Assembly (NCBI GenBank): GCA_014801865.1
Contig: JAAVDH010000007.1
Span: forward strand, 106,661 to 164,009
DNA: 57,349 nucleotides
DNA from: Bacteroides sp.
Lineage (GTDB): Bacteria > Bacteroidota > Bacteroidia > Bacteroidales > Muribaculaceae
Direction of reading: 5' to 3'
Shown: positions 15,975-25,993 of the stretch, piece after piece
Layout: every line of letters begins with the position of its first letter
How positions within the stretch are numbered: the first letter of the stretch is position 1
Made by a program: the position numbers and the translations under genes
The notes under the pieces: model-generated
Databases searched by the model: none
What the model saw: only the letters and a program-made list of their open reading frames with translations
What the model was told of the DNA's origin: nothing

Positions 15975-17051
15975 ATGTTTGATTTCTCAGCAGTGACCAC
16001 CTGGATTCACGATTTTCTGAGTTCGTTTCTGCCCGGATGGCTCACAGTCACCGCAGAGTGTGTACTCATCGGTGTGTGCCTGCTTCTGGCCTATACCGTA
16101 CTGGCCCTCTTCTACATCTACTACGAGCGTAAGGTGTGTGCCTTCTTCCAGTGTCGTATCGGTCCTAACCGCGTAGGCCCTCTCGGTCTGCTCCAGAGCG
16201 TGGCCGACGCCATAAAGATGCTCATCAAGGAGCTTATCTCACTCAACCACATCGACAAATTCTTATTTGCCCTGGCACCCTATCTGGTGATCCTTGCCTC
16301 CATGCTCGCCTTTGCCGTACTACCCTGGGGTAATGGCTTGCAGATCATTGACTTCAATATTGGCATCTTCTTCCTGATAGCCGTATCGTCAATCGGAGTG
16401 CTCGGCATACTTCTCGCCGGATGGTCGTCAAACAACAAGTTTACACTCATCGGCGCTCTTCGTTCAGGCGCACAGATGGTCAGCTACGAGCTTTCGATAG
16501 GTCTGTCAGTGCTCACCATGGTATGTTTCGCCGGCACAATGTCGGTAGGCGGCATTGTGGAAGCACAGCGTGACCTGTGGTTTATCGTGTCAGGCCACAT
16601 TCCTGCCATCATAGCCTTCATCATCTACCTCATAGCAGGTACGGCGGAGACCAACCGTGGCCCGTTTGACCTTCCCGAGGCAGAAAGTGAGCTTACTGCC
16701 GGTTACCACACCGAGTACTCAGGTATCCACTTCGGCTTCTTCTATCTGGCCGAGTACCTCAACCTCTTCATCGTGTCGGGTGTTGCCACCCTGCTCTTCT
16801 TCGGCGGATGGATGCCCCTCCATATCCCCGGTTGGGAAGGCTTCAACACCATCATGGACTACATACCTTCGGTACTTTGGTTCATCGGTAAGGCTATCGC
16901 CATCTCATTCATCATAATATGGTTTAAGTGGACATTCCCCCGTCTGCGAATTGACCAGATGCTGGCACTGGAGTGGAAATACCTGCTCCCCATCAATCTC
17001 TGCAATCTCGTGCTGATGGTGCTCATCATCGTATACGGCATTCATCTTTAA
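15975..17051 (+). CDS. nuoH: NADH-quinone oxidoreductase subunit H
   Basis: A 358-residue inner-membrane subunit with about eight transmembrane segments that connects the quinone cavity to the proton-pumping arm. Conserved cytosolic loops are present: [19 protein letters not shown] and [20 protein letters not shown], the latter with the acidic residues of the quinone channel. In most genomes nuoI follows directly. Here an 82-bp gap leads into atpD, and nuoI comes seven kilobases later. Confidence 0.95.
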   Translation: MFDFSAVTTWIHDFLSSFLPGWLTVTAECVLIGVCLLLAYTVLALFYIYYERKVCAFFQCRIGPNRVGPLGLLQSVADAIKMLIKELISLNHIDKFLFALAPYLVILASMLAFAVLPWGNGLQIIDFNIGIFFLIAVSSIGVLGILLAGWSSNNKFTLIGALRSGAQMVSYELSIGLSVLTMVCFAGTMSVGGIVEAQRDLWFIVSGHIPAIIAFIIYLIAGTAETNRGPFDLPEAESELTAGYHTEYSGIHFGFFYLAEYLNLFIVSGVATLLFFGGWMPLHIPGWEGFNTIMDYIPSVLWFIGKAIAISFIIIWFKWTFPRLRIDQMLALEWKYLLPINLCNLVLMVLIIVYGIHL

Positions 17052-17094
17052 ACCATCACCCGCTCTCTTCTCGCTTCTCAGACATCTGACTTAA

Positions 17095-18639
<1,545 letters not shown>

Positions 18640-18717
18640 AAGCCTATCCCCTCATCCCGAGGTATTATTATCCTCCACTCCAATCTCATCAAACACTCAC
18701 CACGATAAATATACATC

Positions 18718-18954
18718 ATGACACTAAAAGTGATTTCGGCCGAGGACATACTCTTTGAGGGTCAGGTAAGTTCCGTGACACTTCCCGGCGCTGCCGGAGC
18801 GTTCACAGTGCTCGCCAACCACGCCTCACTGATTTCTACACTCACCCCGGGCTCTATAGTCTACACCGCCGACGGCGGTCAGAAGGGCGAGATACCTCTT
18901 CAGGGAGGTATCGTGGATGTTGACAGCAACATAGTGTCGGTATGCATATACTAA
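18718..18954 (+). CDS. atpC: F1Fo ATP synthase subunit epsilon, beta-sandwich domain only
   Basis: A 78-residue protein that matches only the N-terminal beta-sandwich of epsilon (MTLKVISAEDILFEG to DVDSNIVSVCIY). The C-terminal pair of helices that inhibits ATP hydrolysis in longer epsilon subunits (usual total 130-140 residues) is absent, and the next gene starts 20 bp later, so it is not a frameshift product. Short epsilon forms occur in Bacteroidota. The rotor-stator contact role should be kept, but not the epsilon brake. Confidence 0.9.
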   Translation: MTLKVISAEDILFEGQVSSVTLPGAAGAFTVLANHASLISTLTPGSIVYTADGGQKGEIPLQGGIVDVDSNIVSVCIY

Positions 18955-18974
18955 TCCCCGAAGCAACCACTTCA

Positions 18975-20120
18975 ATGAAGAAATCCATCCTAAACCGACT
19001 CATCGGACTGCTCGTGGCCATCCTCATGGCTCCGACAGCCTTTGCAGCCGTTTCAGAACAGGCTGAGGAGACCAAAGACTCCGGCCTGGGCTTTGACACC
19101 AAAGAGGTGATCTTCGAGCATCTTGGCGACAGATATGGCTGGGAAGTGCCCTTCAATCACCACAAGAGCATCCCTCTGCCCATCATAGTGTTTGCCTCCG
19201 ACGGCATGCACTGCTTCTCATCGGAGCGTGTGGCCCACGGACATGAATATGACGACAACGGCACTATCTTCCGCATAGCACCCAAGGGTAGCAAATATGC
19301 AGGTAAGGTAGTGGAAATAAAAGATGGCGAAGAGATCCGCCCCTTTGACATCTCGATAACCAAAAACGTATGTGCCATATTCATCACTATGATACTGGTG
19401 ATATGGAGCATACTCGCCGTGGCCCGCTGGCACAAACAGGGTACCAACAAAGCTCCCCGCGGCTATGTGGGAGCCATGGAATCGCTCATTACATTTATCT
19501 ACGACAGTGTAATCAAACCTACTCTCAAGGAGCAGGCTCCGAGATTCGCCCCGTATCTCCTTACAGTGTTCTTCTTCATTCTGTTCATGAACCTGCTGGG
19601 ACTCATCGTAGTCTTCCCCGGTGGAGCCAATCTGACAGGTAATATAGCCGTGACTCTGGTGCTGGCGATATTTACATTCCTCTTCACGAACATCACCCGA
19701 AGCAAGCATTACTGGAAGGAAATCTTCTGGCCCGATGTACCCTGGTGGCTCAAGGTGCCCATACCTATCATGCCGGTCATTGAGCTGTTCAGCGCCCTGA
19801 CCAAACCTGCAGCGCTTACCATACGTCTGTTCGCAAACATGATGGGTGGCCACATTATCGTTATAGTGCTCACACTGCTGATATTCATCTTCGCCACGAT
19901 GGGCACAGCCGTAGTTACCGGCACCGCCATAGTATCAGTAGCCTTCTCAGTGTTCATGCTCGTACTTGACTGTCTTGTGAGTCTCATTCAGGCCTATGTG
20001 TTTACGATGCTCTCGACCATCTTCATAGCTACAGGTCATGAAAAAGGTCATCACGAAGCTCACGATACCCACGCTGATCACGACAACTCAGCCCAACAGG
20101 CACAGACAGCTCACGCATAA
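18975..20120 (+). CDS. atpB: F1Fo ATP synthase subunit a, with N-terminal extension
   Basis: A 381-residue stator subunit that forms the proton half-channels. The essential Arg is R284 in LTIRLFANMMGGH. The N-terminus has a signal-peptide-like segment (MKKSILNRLIGLLVAILMAP) and an extra polar domain of about 110 residues before the first channel helix, long compared with the usual 250-270 residues but seen in Bacteroidota. The C-terminus is a His-rich tail (HEKGHHEAHDTHADHD). The frame is open to an ATG at 18942, which would overlap atpC; ATG 18975 places the signal peptide at the N-terminus and is preferred. No atpI-like gene lies between atpC and atpB. Confidence 0.93.
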   Translation: MKKSILNRLIGLLVAILMAPTAFAAVSEQAEETKDSGLGFDTKEVIFEHLGDRYGWEVPFNHHKSIPLPIIVFASDGMHCFSSERVAHGHEYDDNGTIFRIAPKGSKYAGKVVEIKDGEEIRPFDISITKNVCAIFITMILVIWSILAVARWHKQGTNKAPRGYVGAMESLITFIYDSVIKPTLKEQAPRFAPYLLTVFFFILFMNLLGLIVVFPGGANLTGNIAVTLVLAIFTFLFTNITRSKHYWKEIFWPDVPWWLKVPIPIMPVIELFSALTKPAALTIRLFANMMGGHIIVIVLTLLIFIFATMGTAVVTGTAIVSVAFSVFMLVLDCLVSLIQAYVFTMLSTIFIATGHEKGHHEAHDTHADHDNSAQQAQTAHA

Positions 20121-20204
20121 CGACTCTACTACTCTTCTCATCCAATAACAATTACGAAAAAACAAAATCAAATAATAAACTAAATCTCTAAAACCCCGAC
20201 TATT

Positions 20205-20450
20205 ATGTTAGCAATGATTTTAGCAGCAATCGAAGGTCTTCTTGGTATTGGCGCATGCTTCGGCGCAAGTTTTGCCGCAATCGGCGCAGGCCTCGGTATT
20301 GGCAAAATTGGTGGTGCAGCCATGGAAGCTATTGCCCGTCAGCCCGAAGCCGCAGGTGACATCCGAAGCAACATGATCGTGATTGCCGCCCTTATAGAGG
20401 GTGTGGCACTCTTCGCTGTTGTTGTCTGCCTTCTTGCACTTTTCGTTTAA
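20205..20450 (+). CDS. atpE: F1Fo ATP synthase subunit c
   Basis: An 81-residue hairpin of two glycine/alanine-rich helices joined by the ARQPEA polar loop; it forms the rotor ring. The ion-carrying carboxylate is E65 in ALIEGVALF. The residues that make sodium-binding rings are not present: the Gln of helix 1 is replaced by Ile (GAGLGIGKI), and the residue after the Glu is Gly rather than Ser. Proton specificity is therefore expected. An 84-bp AT-rich gap precedes it, which may help its higher translation. Confidence 0.96.
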   Translation: MLAMILAAIEGLLGIGACFGASFAAIGAGLGIGKIGGAAMEAIARQPEAAGDIRSNMIVIAALIEGVALFAVVVCLLALFV

Positions 20451-20558
20451 TCACTGCAGTACACGCCGATCTGTCGGCCAAGCCCTATGGCGCAGCCGAC
20501 AGACGGTACGGTAAACATACCTGCTAAGTCCATACAAAAAATCCATAAACACCCGTAA

Positions 20559-21065
20559 ATGGAATTATTCACACCCGACACCGGCTTGATGATCTGGATG
20601 TTCATTGCATTCATCATCCTCTTCTTTATCCTTTGGAAGTGGGGATGGCCTGCAATCATTCAGGGAGTAAACAGCCGTGCCGACCTCATAGACAAGGGTG
20701 TCGAATACGCTCAGAATGCTAAAGAGCAGCTCGACAACGCCCGCGCCGAGGCCGACAAATATATAGCCGACGCCCGTCGCCAACAGGCCGACATGCTGCG
20801 CGAAGCCGACAAGATGAAGAGTCAGATCATCGAAGAGGCACGTAACGCCGCTCAGCAGGAAGCCCAGAAGGTAATGGACGCAGCCAAGGTGTCAATAGAG
20901 CAGGAGCGTAAGCAGGCCGAACTTCAGTTCCGTAACGAAGTGAGCGCATTCGCCCTGGACATTGCCACCAAGGTGGTGCGTAACCAGATGAAAGATCAGA
21001 AAGCACAGGCTCAGCTCGTCAACACTCTGCTCGACGACATGGAGAAACAGAACTCAAAGAACTAA
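20559..21065 (+). CDS. atpF: F1Fo ATP synthase subunit b
   Basis: A 168-residue peripheral stalk subunit: one N-terminal membrane helix (GLMIWMFIAFIILFFILWKW) followed by a long charged coiled coil rich in Ala, Glu, Gln and Lys. Only one b-type gene is present, so the stalk should be a homodimer. It follows atpE after 108 bp and precedes atpH, the normal order. Confidence 0.94.
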   Translation: MELFTPDTGLMIWMFIAFIILFFILWKWGWPAIIQGVNSRADLIDKGVEYAQNAKEQLDNARAEADKYIADARRQQADMLREADKMKSQIIEEARNAAQQEAQKVMDAAKVSIEQERKQAELQFRNEVSAFALDIATKVVRNQMKDQKAQAQLVNTLLDDMEKQNSKN

Positions 21066-21107
21066 CCCTCCACGCAACCCTCCCACAATTCAAACGCGAC
21101 AAACCCT

Positions 21108-21653
21108 ATGAACGAAGGCCTCATACCTCGACGCTATGCAAAGGCGCTCTATAAATTCGCTCTCGAAAAAGGCGAAGATAAGAAGGTGTACCAGCTCATG
21201 ACTACACTGGCGCAAACCTTCGCACAGACACCCTCTCTGCAGAACGCCGTGGCCAATCCCTTTGTGAGCACTGAAGACAAAACCTCGTTGCTCATAACCG
21301 CCGCGGGAGCTGAAAACGGTGACGAGATATTCACCGCCTTCATCAAACTGCTTGAAGAGAACCGCCGAATAGACATGGCTCAGAATATAGCCGTGGACTA
21401 CGCCGCCCTCTACCGCAAGGAAAACAATATACACAGAGTGACGGTCACATCCGCCGCTCCGCTTGATCCTGCCGAAGAGGAGCGACTGCGTAAACTCATT
21501 ACCGCCCACCTCAACGGAGGCACAATGGAGTACTACTCGGCTGTCAATCCCGACCTCATAGGCGGCTTTACCGTCAACATCGACAATGAGATGCTTGACG
21601 CTTCAATAGCCAATGAGCTCAAGCAGCTGCGTCTGAATCTCATAAGCCACTGA
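21108..21653 (+). CDS. atpH: F1Fo ATP synthase subunit delta
   Basis: A 181-residue subunit that links the b stalk to the top of the alpha/beta hexamer (OSCP homologue). It has the N-terminal helical domain (LIPRRYAKALYKFALEKG) and the C-terminal region with DLIGGFTVNIDNEMLDASI, both typical. Length is normal. The 124-bp gap before atpA holds nothing recognisable. Confidence 0.93.
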   Translation: MNEGLIPRRYAKALYKFALEKGEDKKVYQLMTTLAQTFAQTPSLQNAVANPFVSTEDKTSLLITAAGAENGDEIFTAFIKLLEENRRIDMAQNIAVDYAALYRKENNIHRVTVTSAAPLDPAEEERLRKLITAHLNGGTMEYYSAVNPDLIGGFTVNIDNEMLDASIANELKQLRLNLISH

Positions 21654-21777
21654 TAAGTTAACCGAGCATCTCCTCTTTCCGGCTCAGCATTACGAAGTCA
21701 TATAGGCTATACATAACACAATCCCTCTCTCTCCAATATCACTCATCCCATTACGACCTCTCAAATTCTCACTATAA

Positions 21778-23355
21778 ATGATTAATCCCAGCGAGATTTC
21801 GGAAGTATTAAAACAACAGCTCGAAAACGTCAACTCCAAGGTGTCGTTTGCCGAGACCGGTACCGTGCTTGAAGTCGGTGACGGAGTGGCACACGTATAC
21901 GGCCTGGACAATGTGCGGGCCAACGAGCTCGTCGAGTTTGAGAACGGCGTCAAAGGCGTGGCCCTCAACCTCGAGGAGAGCAACGTAGGCGTCATTCTGC
22001 TCAACGATGTTGACAAGGTGACCGAAAACATGTCAGTAAGACGCACCGGCGAGATTGCCTCTATCCCCGTAGGAGAAGGACTCCTGGGACGAGTAATCAA
22101 CGTACTGGGCGAACCAATCGACGGCAAAGGCCCCATCAGCGGCGAACTCATACGTCTGCCCCTAGAGCGTAAGGCTCCCGGCGTTATCTTCCGCCAGCCC
22201 GTTAAGCAGCCCCTGCAGACCGGTCTTAAGGCCGTTGACTCCATGGTGCCCATCGGCCGCGGCCAGCGTGAGCTCATCATCGGCGACCGCCAGATAGGTA
22301 AGACCGCCATCGCCATCGACACCATCATCAACCAGCGCAAGGAATTCGAGGCCGGAAAGCCCGTATACTGCATCTATGTGGCCATCGGACAGAAGGCTTC
22401 ATCAGTAGCCGCCATCGTAGAGACCCTCCGCCAGCACGGCGCACTTGACTATACCGTAGTAGTCAGCGCCACCGCTTCTGATTCAGCCTCAATGCGCTAC
22501 TATGCTCCCTTTGCCGGCGTAGCCATCGGCGAATATTTCCGCGATTCAGGCCGCGACGCTCTCATCGTCTATGATGACCTGTCGAAGCAGGCCGTAGCCT
22601 ACCGTGAGATTTCGCTTATCCTCAAGCGCCCCTCAGGGCGTGAGGCATATCCCGGCGATATCTTCTATCTCCACTCACGTCTGCTCGAGCGCGCCGCCAA
22701 GATTATTGACAATCAGGAGGTGGCCGAGAAGATGAATGACCTCCCCGAGGCTCTGCGCCCGATGGTAAAGGGTGGTGGTTCACTCACAGCCCTCCCCATC
22801 ATCGAAACTCAGGCCGGCGACGTTTCGGCATACATTCCCACCAACGTGATTTCTATCACCGACGGACAGATCTTCCTCGAAAGCGCCCTCTTCAACCGCG
22901 GCATTCGTCCTGCGATTAACGTAGGTATTTCAGTGTCACGTGTGGGTGGTAATGCACAGATCAAGTCCATGAAGAAGGTGGCCGGCACACTGAAGATTGA
23001 CCAGGCTCAGTTCCGTGAGCTCGAATCATTCACCAAGTTCGGTGGCGATATCGACCCCGTGACCGCCCGCGTAATCGACAAGGGCCGTAAGAACGAGCGC
23101 CTGCTCATTCAGCCCCAGTACCGCCCCATGGCAGTAGAAGACGAAGTAGCCGTAATCTTCTGCGGCACCAAGGGTCTGCTCCAGAACGTGCCCCTCGACA
23201 AGGTGGCCGAGTTTGAGCACCTCTTCCTCCAGCTTCTCCACGCCAAACATCAGGACGACGTACTCGAACCCATCCGTCAGGGTCAGCTCACCGACGACGT
23301 GACCAAGAAACTCACCGACGCCGCAGCTGAGATAGCAACCCGCTATCAATCTTAA
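21778..23355 (+). CDS. atpA: F1Fo ATP synthase subunit alpha
   Basis: The 525-residue non-catalytic nucleotide-binding F1 subunit. The Walker A loop is GDRQIGKT (residues 169-176). The Arg finger region [19 protein letters not shown] and the [20 protein letters not shown] segment are canonical. The C-terminal helical domain is complete. A stem-loop lies in the 154-bp gap before atpG. Confidence 0.96.
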   Translation: MINPSEISEVLKQQLENVNSKVSFAETGTVLEVGDGVAHVYGLDNVRANELVEFENGVKGVALNLEESNVGVILLNDVDKVTENMSVRRTGEIASIPVGEGLLGRVINVLGEPIDGKGPISGELIRLPLERKAPGVIFRQPVKQPLQTGLKAVDSMVPIGRGQRELIIGDRQIGKTAIAIDTIINQRKEFEAGKPVYCIYVAIGQKASSVAAIVETLRQHGALDYTVVVSATASDSASMRYYAPFAGVAIGEYFRDSGRDALIVYDDLSKQAVAYREISLILKRPSGREAYPGDIFYLHSRLLERAAKIIDNQEVAEKMNDLPEALRPMVKGGGSLTALPIIETQAGDVSAYIPTNVISITDGQIFLESALFNRGIRPAINVGISVSRVGGNAQIKSMKKVAGTLKIDQAQFRELESFTKFGGDIDPVTARVIDKGRKNERLLIQPQYRPMAVEDEVAVIFCGTKGLLQNVPLDKVAEFEHLFLQLLHAKHQDDVLEPIRQGQLTDDVTKKLTDAAAEIATRYQS

Positions 23356-23399
23356 ATTAAGAAAAAGCTCCATCAAACCCTAACTCCATACGCAGCGAC

Positions 23400-23431
23400 C
23401 GGGGCGTACTCCAATAAAACAGAGCGCCCCG
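23400..23431 (+). other. Intra-operon stem-loop between atpA and atpG
   Basis: CGGGGCG (23400-23406) pairs with CGCCCCG (23425-23431) around an 18-nt loop. There is no following T-run, so it is not a good terminator. It could set relative mRNA stability of the upstream and downstream cistrons, or be a processing site (inference). Confidence 0.45.
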
Positions 23432-23509
23432 ACGCAGCGAAGGATGGTGAAGGATAAGGCGCGATAACCCCATACTTAACCAACGCAGCTACAGACACAA
23501 CCATAACAA

Positions 23510-24391
23510 ATGGCAACACTACGCGAACTCAAAGGCCGAATCGGCTCCGTGGCATCGTCAGAAAAAATCACCGGCGCCATGAAGATGATATCCTCGGCCA
23601 AGATGCACAAGGCAGAGACAGGCCTGAAACGCCTTCTTCCCTTCCGCACCCAGGTGGAGTCCATCATCGGCAATCTACTGTCAGCCGATGCCGAATTCAC
23701 CTCGCCCCTGACTCAGGAGCGCGACGTGAAGCGACTGGGCATTGTGGTGTTCGGATCTGACGACGGTCTCTGTGGCGCCTACAACGTCAACATCTTCAAA
23801 CAACTGTTGGCCCACATCGCCGACTTCCGCAAGGAACTCGGCTCAGAGGTGGAAATCACCCTCATACCTGTAGGTTCAAAGATAGCCAAGGCCGCCGGCA
23901 AGCTCCGCGACGCCAATATAAAGGTGGACACCATAGACAATGTCGACTCAAAGACTACCGGCGACGGAGTGAAGTTCTTCACGGACACACTCACCGCCCG
24001 ATTCCTCGACGGCACATACGACCGTATCGACTATCTCTACATGAACTTCCAGAGCGTGTCGCGTCAGCGTCTCCGTCTTGAGCAACTTCTGCCAGTAGTT
24101 CAGTCGACCTTTGCCGACAACGGAGTAAAGGAGTCATGCCGCCCCTACATCTTCGAGCCTGACCCGGCTACGATATTCAACTCCGTACTCCCCATGTTCC
24201 TTCTGGCGGTGATGCAGGAAGTGTTTACCGAAAACCGCGCATCGGAACAGGCGGCGAGAGTCATGGCAATGCAGAGCGCCAATGACAACGCCAAGAAACT
24301 CCTCGAACAACTTCAACTCGAATTCAACAAGCTGCGTCAGCAGAGCATCACAACTGAGCTGCTCGACATACTGGGCGGTCAGGTGCGATGA
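23510..24391 (+). CDS. atpG: F1Fo ATP synthase subunit gamma
   Basis: The 293-residue central shaft of F1. The N-terminal coiled-coil strand (ATLRELKGRIGSVASSEKITGAMK) and the C-terminal strand (ARVMAMQSANDNAKKLLEQL to SITTELLDILGG) are the conserved antiparallel coiled coil; the Rossmann-like middle domain is in place (GSDDGLCGAYN). It is the last atp gene, followed after 92 bp by nuoI. Confidence 0.95.
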   Translation: MATLRELKGRIGSVASSEKITGAMKMISSAKMHKAETGLKRLLPFRTQVESIIGNLLSADAEFTSPLTQERDVKRLGIVVFGSDDGLCGAYNVNIFKQLLAHIADFRKELGSEVEITLIPVGSKIAKAAGKLRDANIKVDTIDNVDSKTTGDGVKFFTDTLTARFLDGTYDRIDYLYMNFQSVSRQRLRLEQLLPVVQSTFADNGVKESCRPYIFEPDPATIFNSVLPMFLLAVMQEVFTENRASEQAARVMAMQSANDNAKKLLEQLQLEFNKLRQQSITTELLDILGGQVR

Positions 24392-24483
24392 CCTCCACTC
24401 ACCTCTCTCTCTGCGACACCAGCTTTCGATATACTCTCGCATAATAAATAACAACAATAACTATAATCACTTAACACATTTCT

Positions 24484-25119
24484 ATGGGTAGTGTAAAAGA
24501 TTATTTTTCGTCATTAGGGAGCGGCCTTGTAAGCCTCATCAAGGGCATGCAGGTGACCGGTAAGGAATTTGTCACCCCTAAGATTACCGAAAGATATCCG
24601 GAGGACCGCGACCACATGCACGTGTCCCCGCGCTTCCGCGCCATACTTCGCCTGAAGTATGATGCAGAAGGCAACCACAAGTGCATTGCCTGCGGCATCT
24701 GCGAACGCAACTGTCCCAACGGCACCATCTCACTCACCACTAAGATGGTGGATACCGCCGACGGCAAGAAAAAGCGCAAACTTGACAAATACTCCTACGA
24801 CCTGGGCAGTTGCACGTTCTGTCAGCTGTGTGTGTCGTCATGTCCGCAGGACGCACTGGAGTTCAACAATGACTTCGAGCAGGCTGTCTTCACCCGCGAA
24901 AAGCTCGTGAAGAAGCTCAACTATCTGCCTGAAAAGGAAGAGCCGGCACCATCGCCCGAGGAGCTGGCACGCATCCAGGCTGAACGTGAAGCCAAGATAG
25001 CTGCCGCAAAGGCTGCCGCCGAGGCTAAGAAAGCCGCAGCAGCTCAGGCCAAGGCTATTGACCAAGCCGAGGAAAAAGCCGGTGAAAAACCCGCCGAAGA
25101 CCTCCCCAACGCTGAATAA
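24484..25119 (+). CDS. nuoI: NADH-quinone oxidoreductase subunit I (two 4Fe-4S clusters)
   Basis: A 211-residue ferredoxin-like subunit with two CxxCxxCxxxC motifs: CIACGICERNCP (first cluster half) and CTFCQLCVSSCP. It passes electrons towards NuoB. With no NuoEFG in the window, it is likely where an unknown electron input subunit or a reduced ferredoxin docks, as proposed for 11-subunit complexes. The last 50 residues are an Ala/Lys/Glu-rich charged tail not found in short NuoI proteins. It resumes the nuo genes after the atp insertion. Confidence 0.94.
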   Translation: MGSVKDYFSSLGSGLVSLIKGMQVTGKEFVTPKITERYPEDRDHMHVSPRFRAILRLKYDAEGNHKCIACGICERNCPNGTISLTTKMVDTADGKKKRKLDKYSYDLGSCTFCQLCVSSCPQDALEFNNDFEQAVFTREKLVKKLNYLPEKEEPAPSPEELARIQAEREAKIAAAKAAAEAKKAAAAQAKAIDQAEEKAGEKPAEDLPNAE

Positions 25120-25150
25120 TAAATAATCACTTACGACCCATAAAATTGCA

Positions 25151-25666
25151 ATGGAAACAGTAGGAAGTTTCATCATGTACCTGATAATCGCTCTGTCGAT
25201 TGTCGTATTCTCGGTACTGACTGTCACCACGCGCAAGATTCTTCGCGCAGCCACCTACCTGCTTTTCACCCTATTTGCAACAGCAGCCCTTTACTTCAAG
25301 CTCGACTACGAATTTCTGGGCGCGGTGCAGATTGCGGTGTATGCCGGCGGCATCGTGGTGCTCTTCGTGTTTGCCATACTCCTTACGTCGCATCCCGGTG
25401 ACAACAGCGAGCAACTGGCATCCAAAAAACGTATTTTAGGCCTTCTGGGAGGTCTGCTCACATTCATCGTAGCGGGCTACGCTCTCGTAAGCCGCTGCGC
25501 CAACGTGTGCACTACCCTCCCCGCCATGTCCAACCCCGACATGCACACCCTCGGTGAGCAGCTCATGGGCACCGGCGAAGCGCAGTATCTGCTCCCCTTC
25601 GAGGCCATCAGTGTGTTGTTACTCGCATGTATAATCGGCGGCGTTGTCGTGGCCCGCAAAAGATAA
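25151..25666 (+). CDS. nuoJ: NADH-quinone oxidoreductase subunit J
   Basis: A 171-residue membrane subunit with five hydrophobic helices. The conserved third helix (FLGAVQIAVYAGGIVVLFVFAILL) contains the pi-bulge region involved in coupling. The gap to nuoI is 31 bp and to nuoK 9 bp, so they are tightly coupled. Confidence 0.93.
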   Translation: METVGSFIMYLIIALSIVVFSVLTVTTRKILRAATYLLFTLFATAALYFKLDYEFLGAVQIAVYAGGIVVLFVFAILLTSHPGDNSEQLASKKRILGLLGGLLTFIVAGYALVSRCANVCTTLPAMSNPDMHTLGEQLMGTGEAQYLLPFEAISVLLLACIIGGVVVARKR

Positions 25667-25675
25667 TCTACAGTT

Positions 25676-25987
25676 ATGGAAATATCTATCATCTGGTATC
25701 TGGTGCCCGCCCTGGTAATGTTCTGCTGCGGAGTCTACGGATTCATCACACGCAAGAACATGATAGCTATGCTCATCTCGCTCGAGCTCATGCTTAATGC
25801 CGTGGATATCAACTTCGTGGTATTCAACCGCTACCTATTCCCCCATCAGCTTGAGGGCATGTTCTTCACATTGTTTGCCATCGCCATTGCCGCAGCAGAA
25901 ACTGCCGTTGCAATCGCCATCATCATCAATGTGTTCCGTGCAGCCAAGAATATTGATGTCACTGATCTCACTAAAATGAAATTTTAA
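25676..25987 (+). CDS. nuoK: NADH-quinone oxidoreductase subunit K
   Basis: A 103-residue subunit with three membrane helices. The conserved buried glutamates lie in MLISLELMLNAVDINF and AIAAAETAVAIAI, which form part of the proton relay in the membrane arm. Length is normal for the family. Confidence 0.94.
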   Translation: MEISIIWYLVPALVMFCCGVYGFITRKNMIAMLISLELMLNAVDINFVVFNRYLFPHQLEGMFFTLFAIAIAAAETAVAIAIIINVFRAAKNIDVTDLTKMKF

Positions 25988-25993
25988 ACTGCC

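Noticed and set aside
20205-20450. Sodium-specific c-ring
   Set aside because: The Gln of helix 1 and the Ser after the essential Glu, both expected in sodium-binding rings, are Ile and Gly here.
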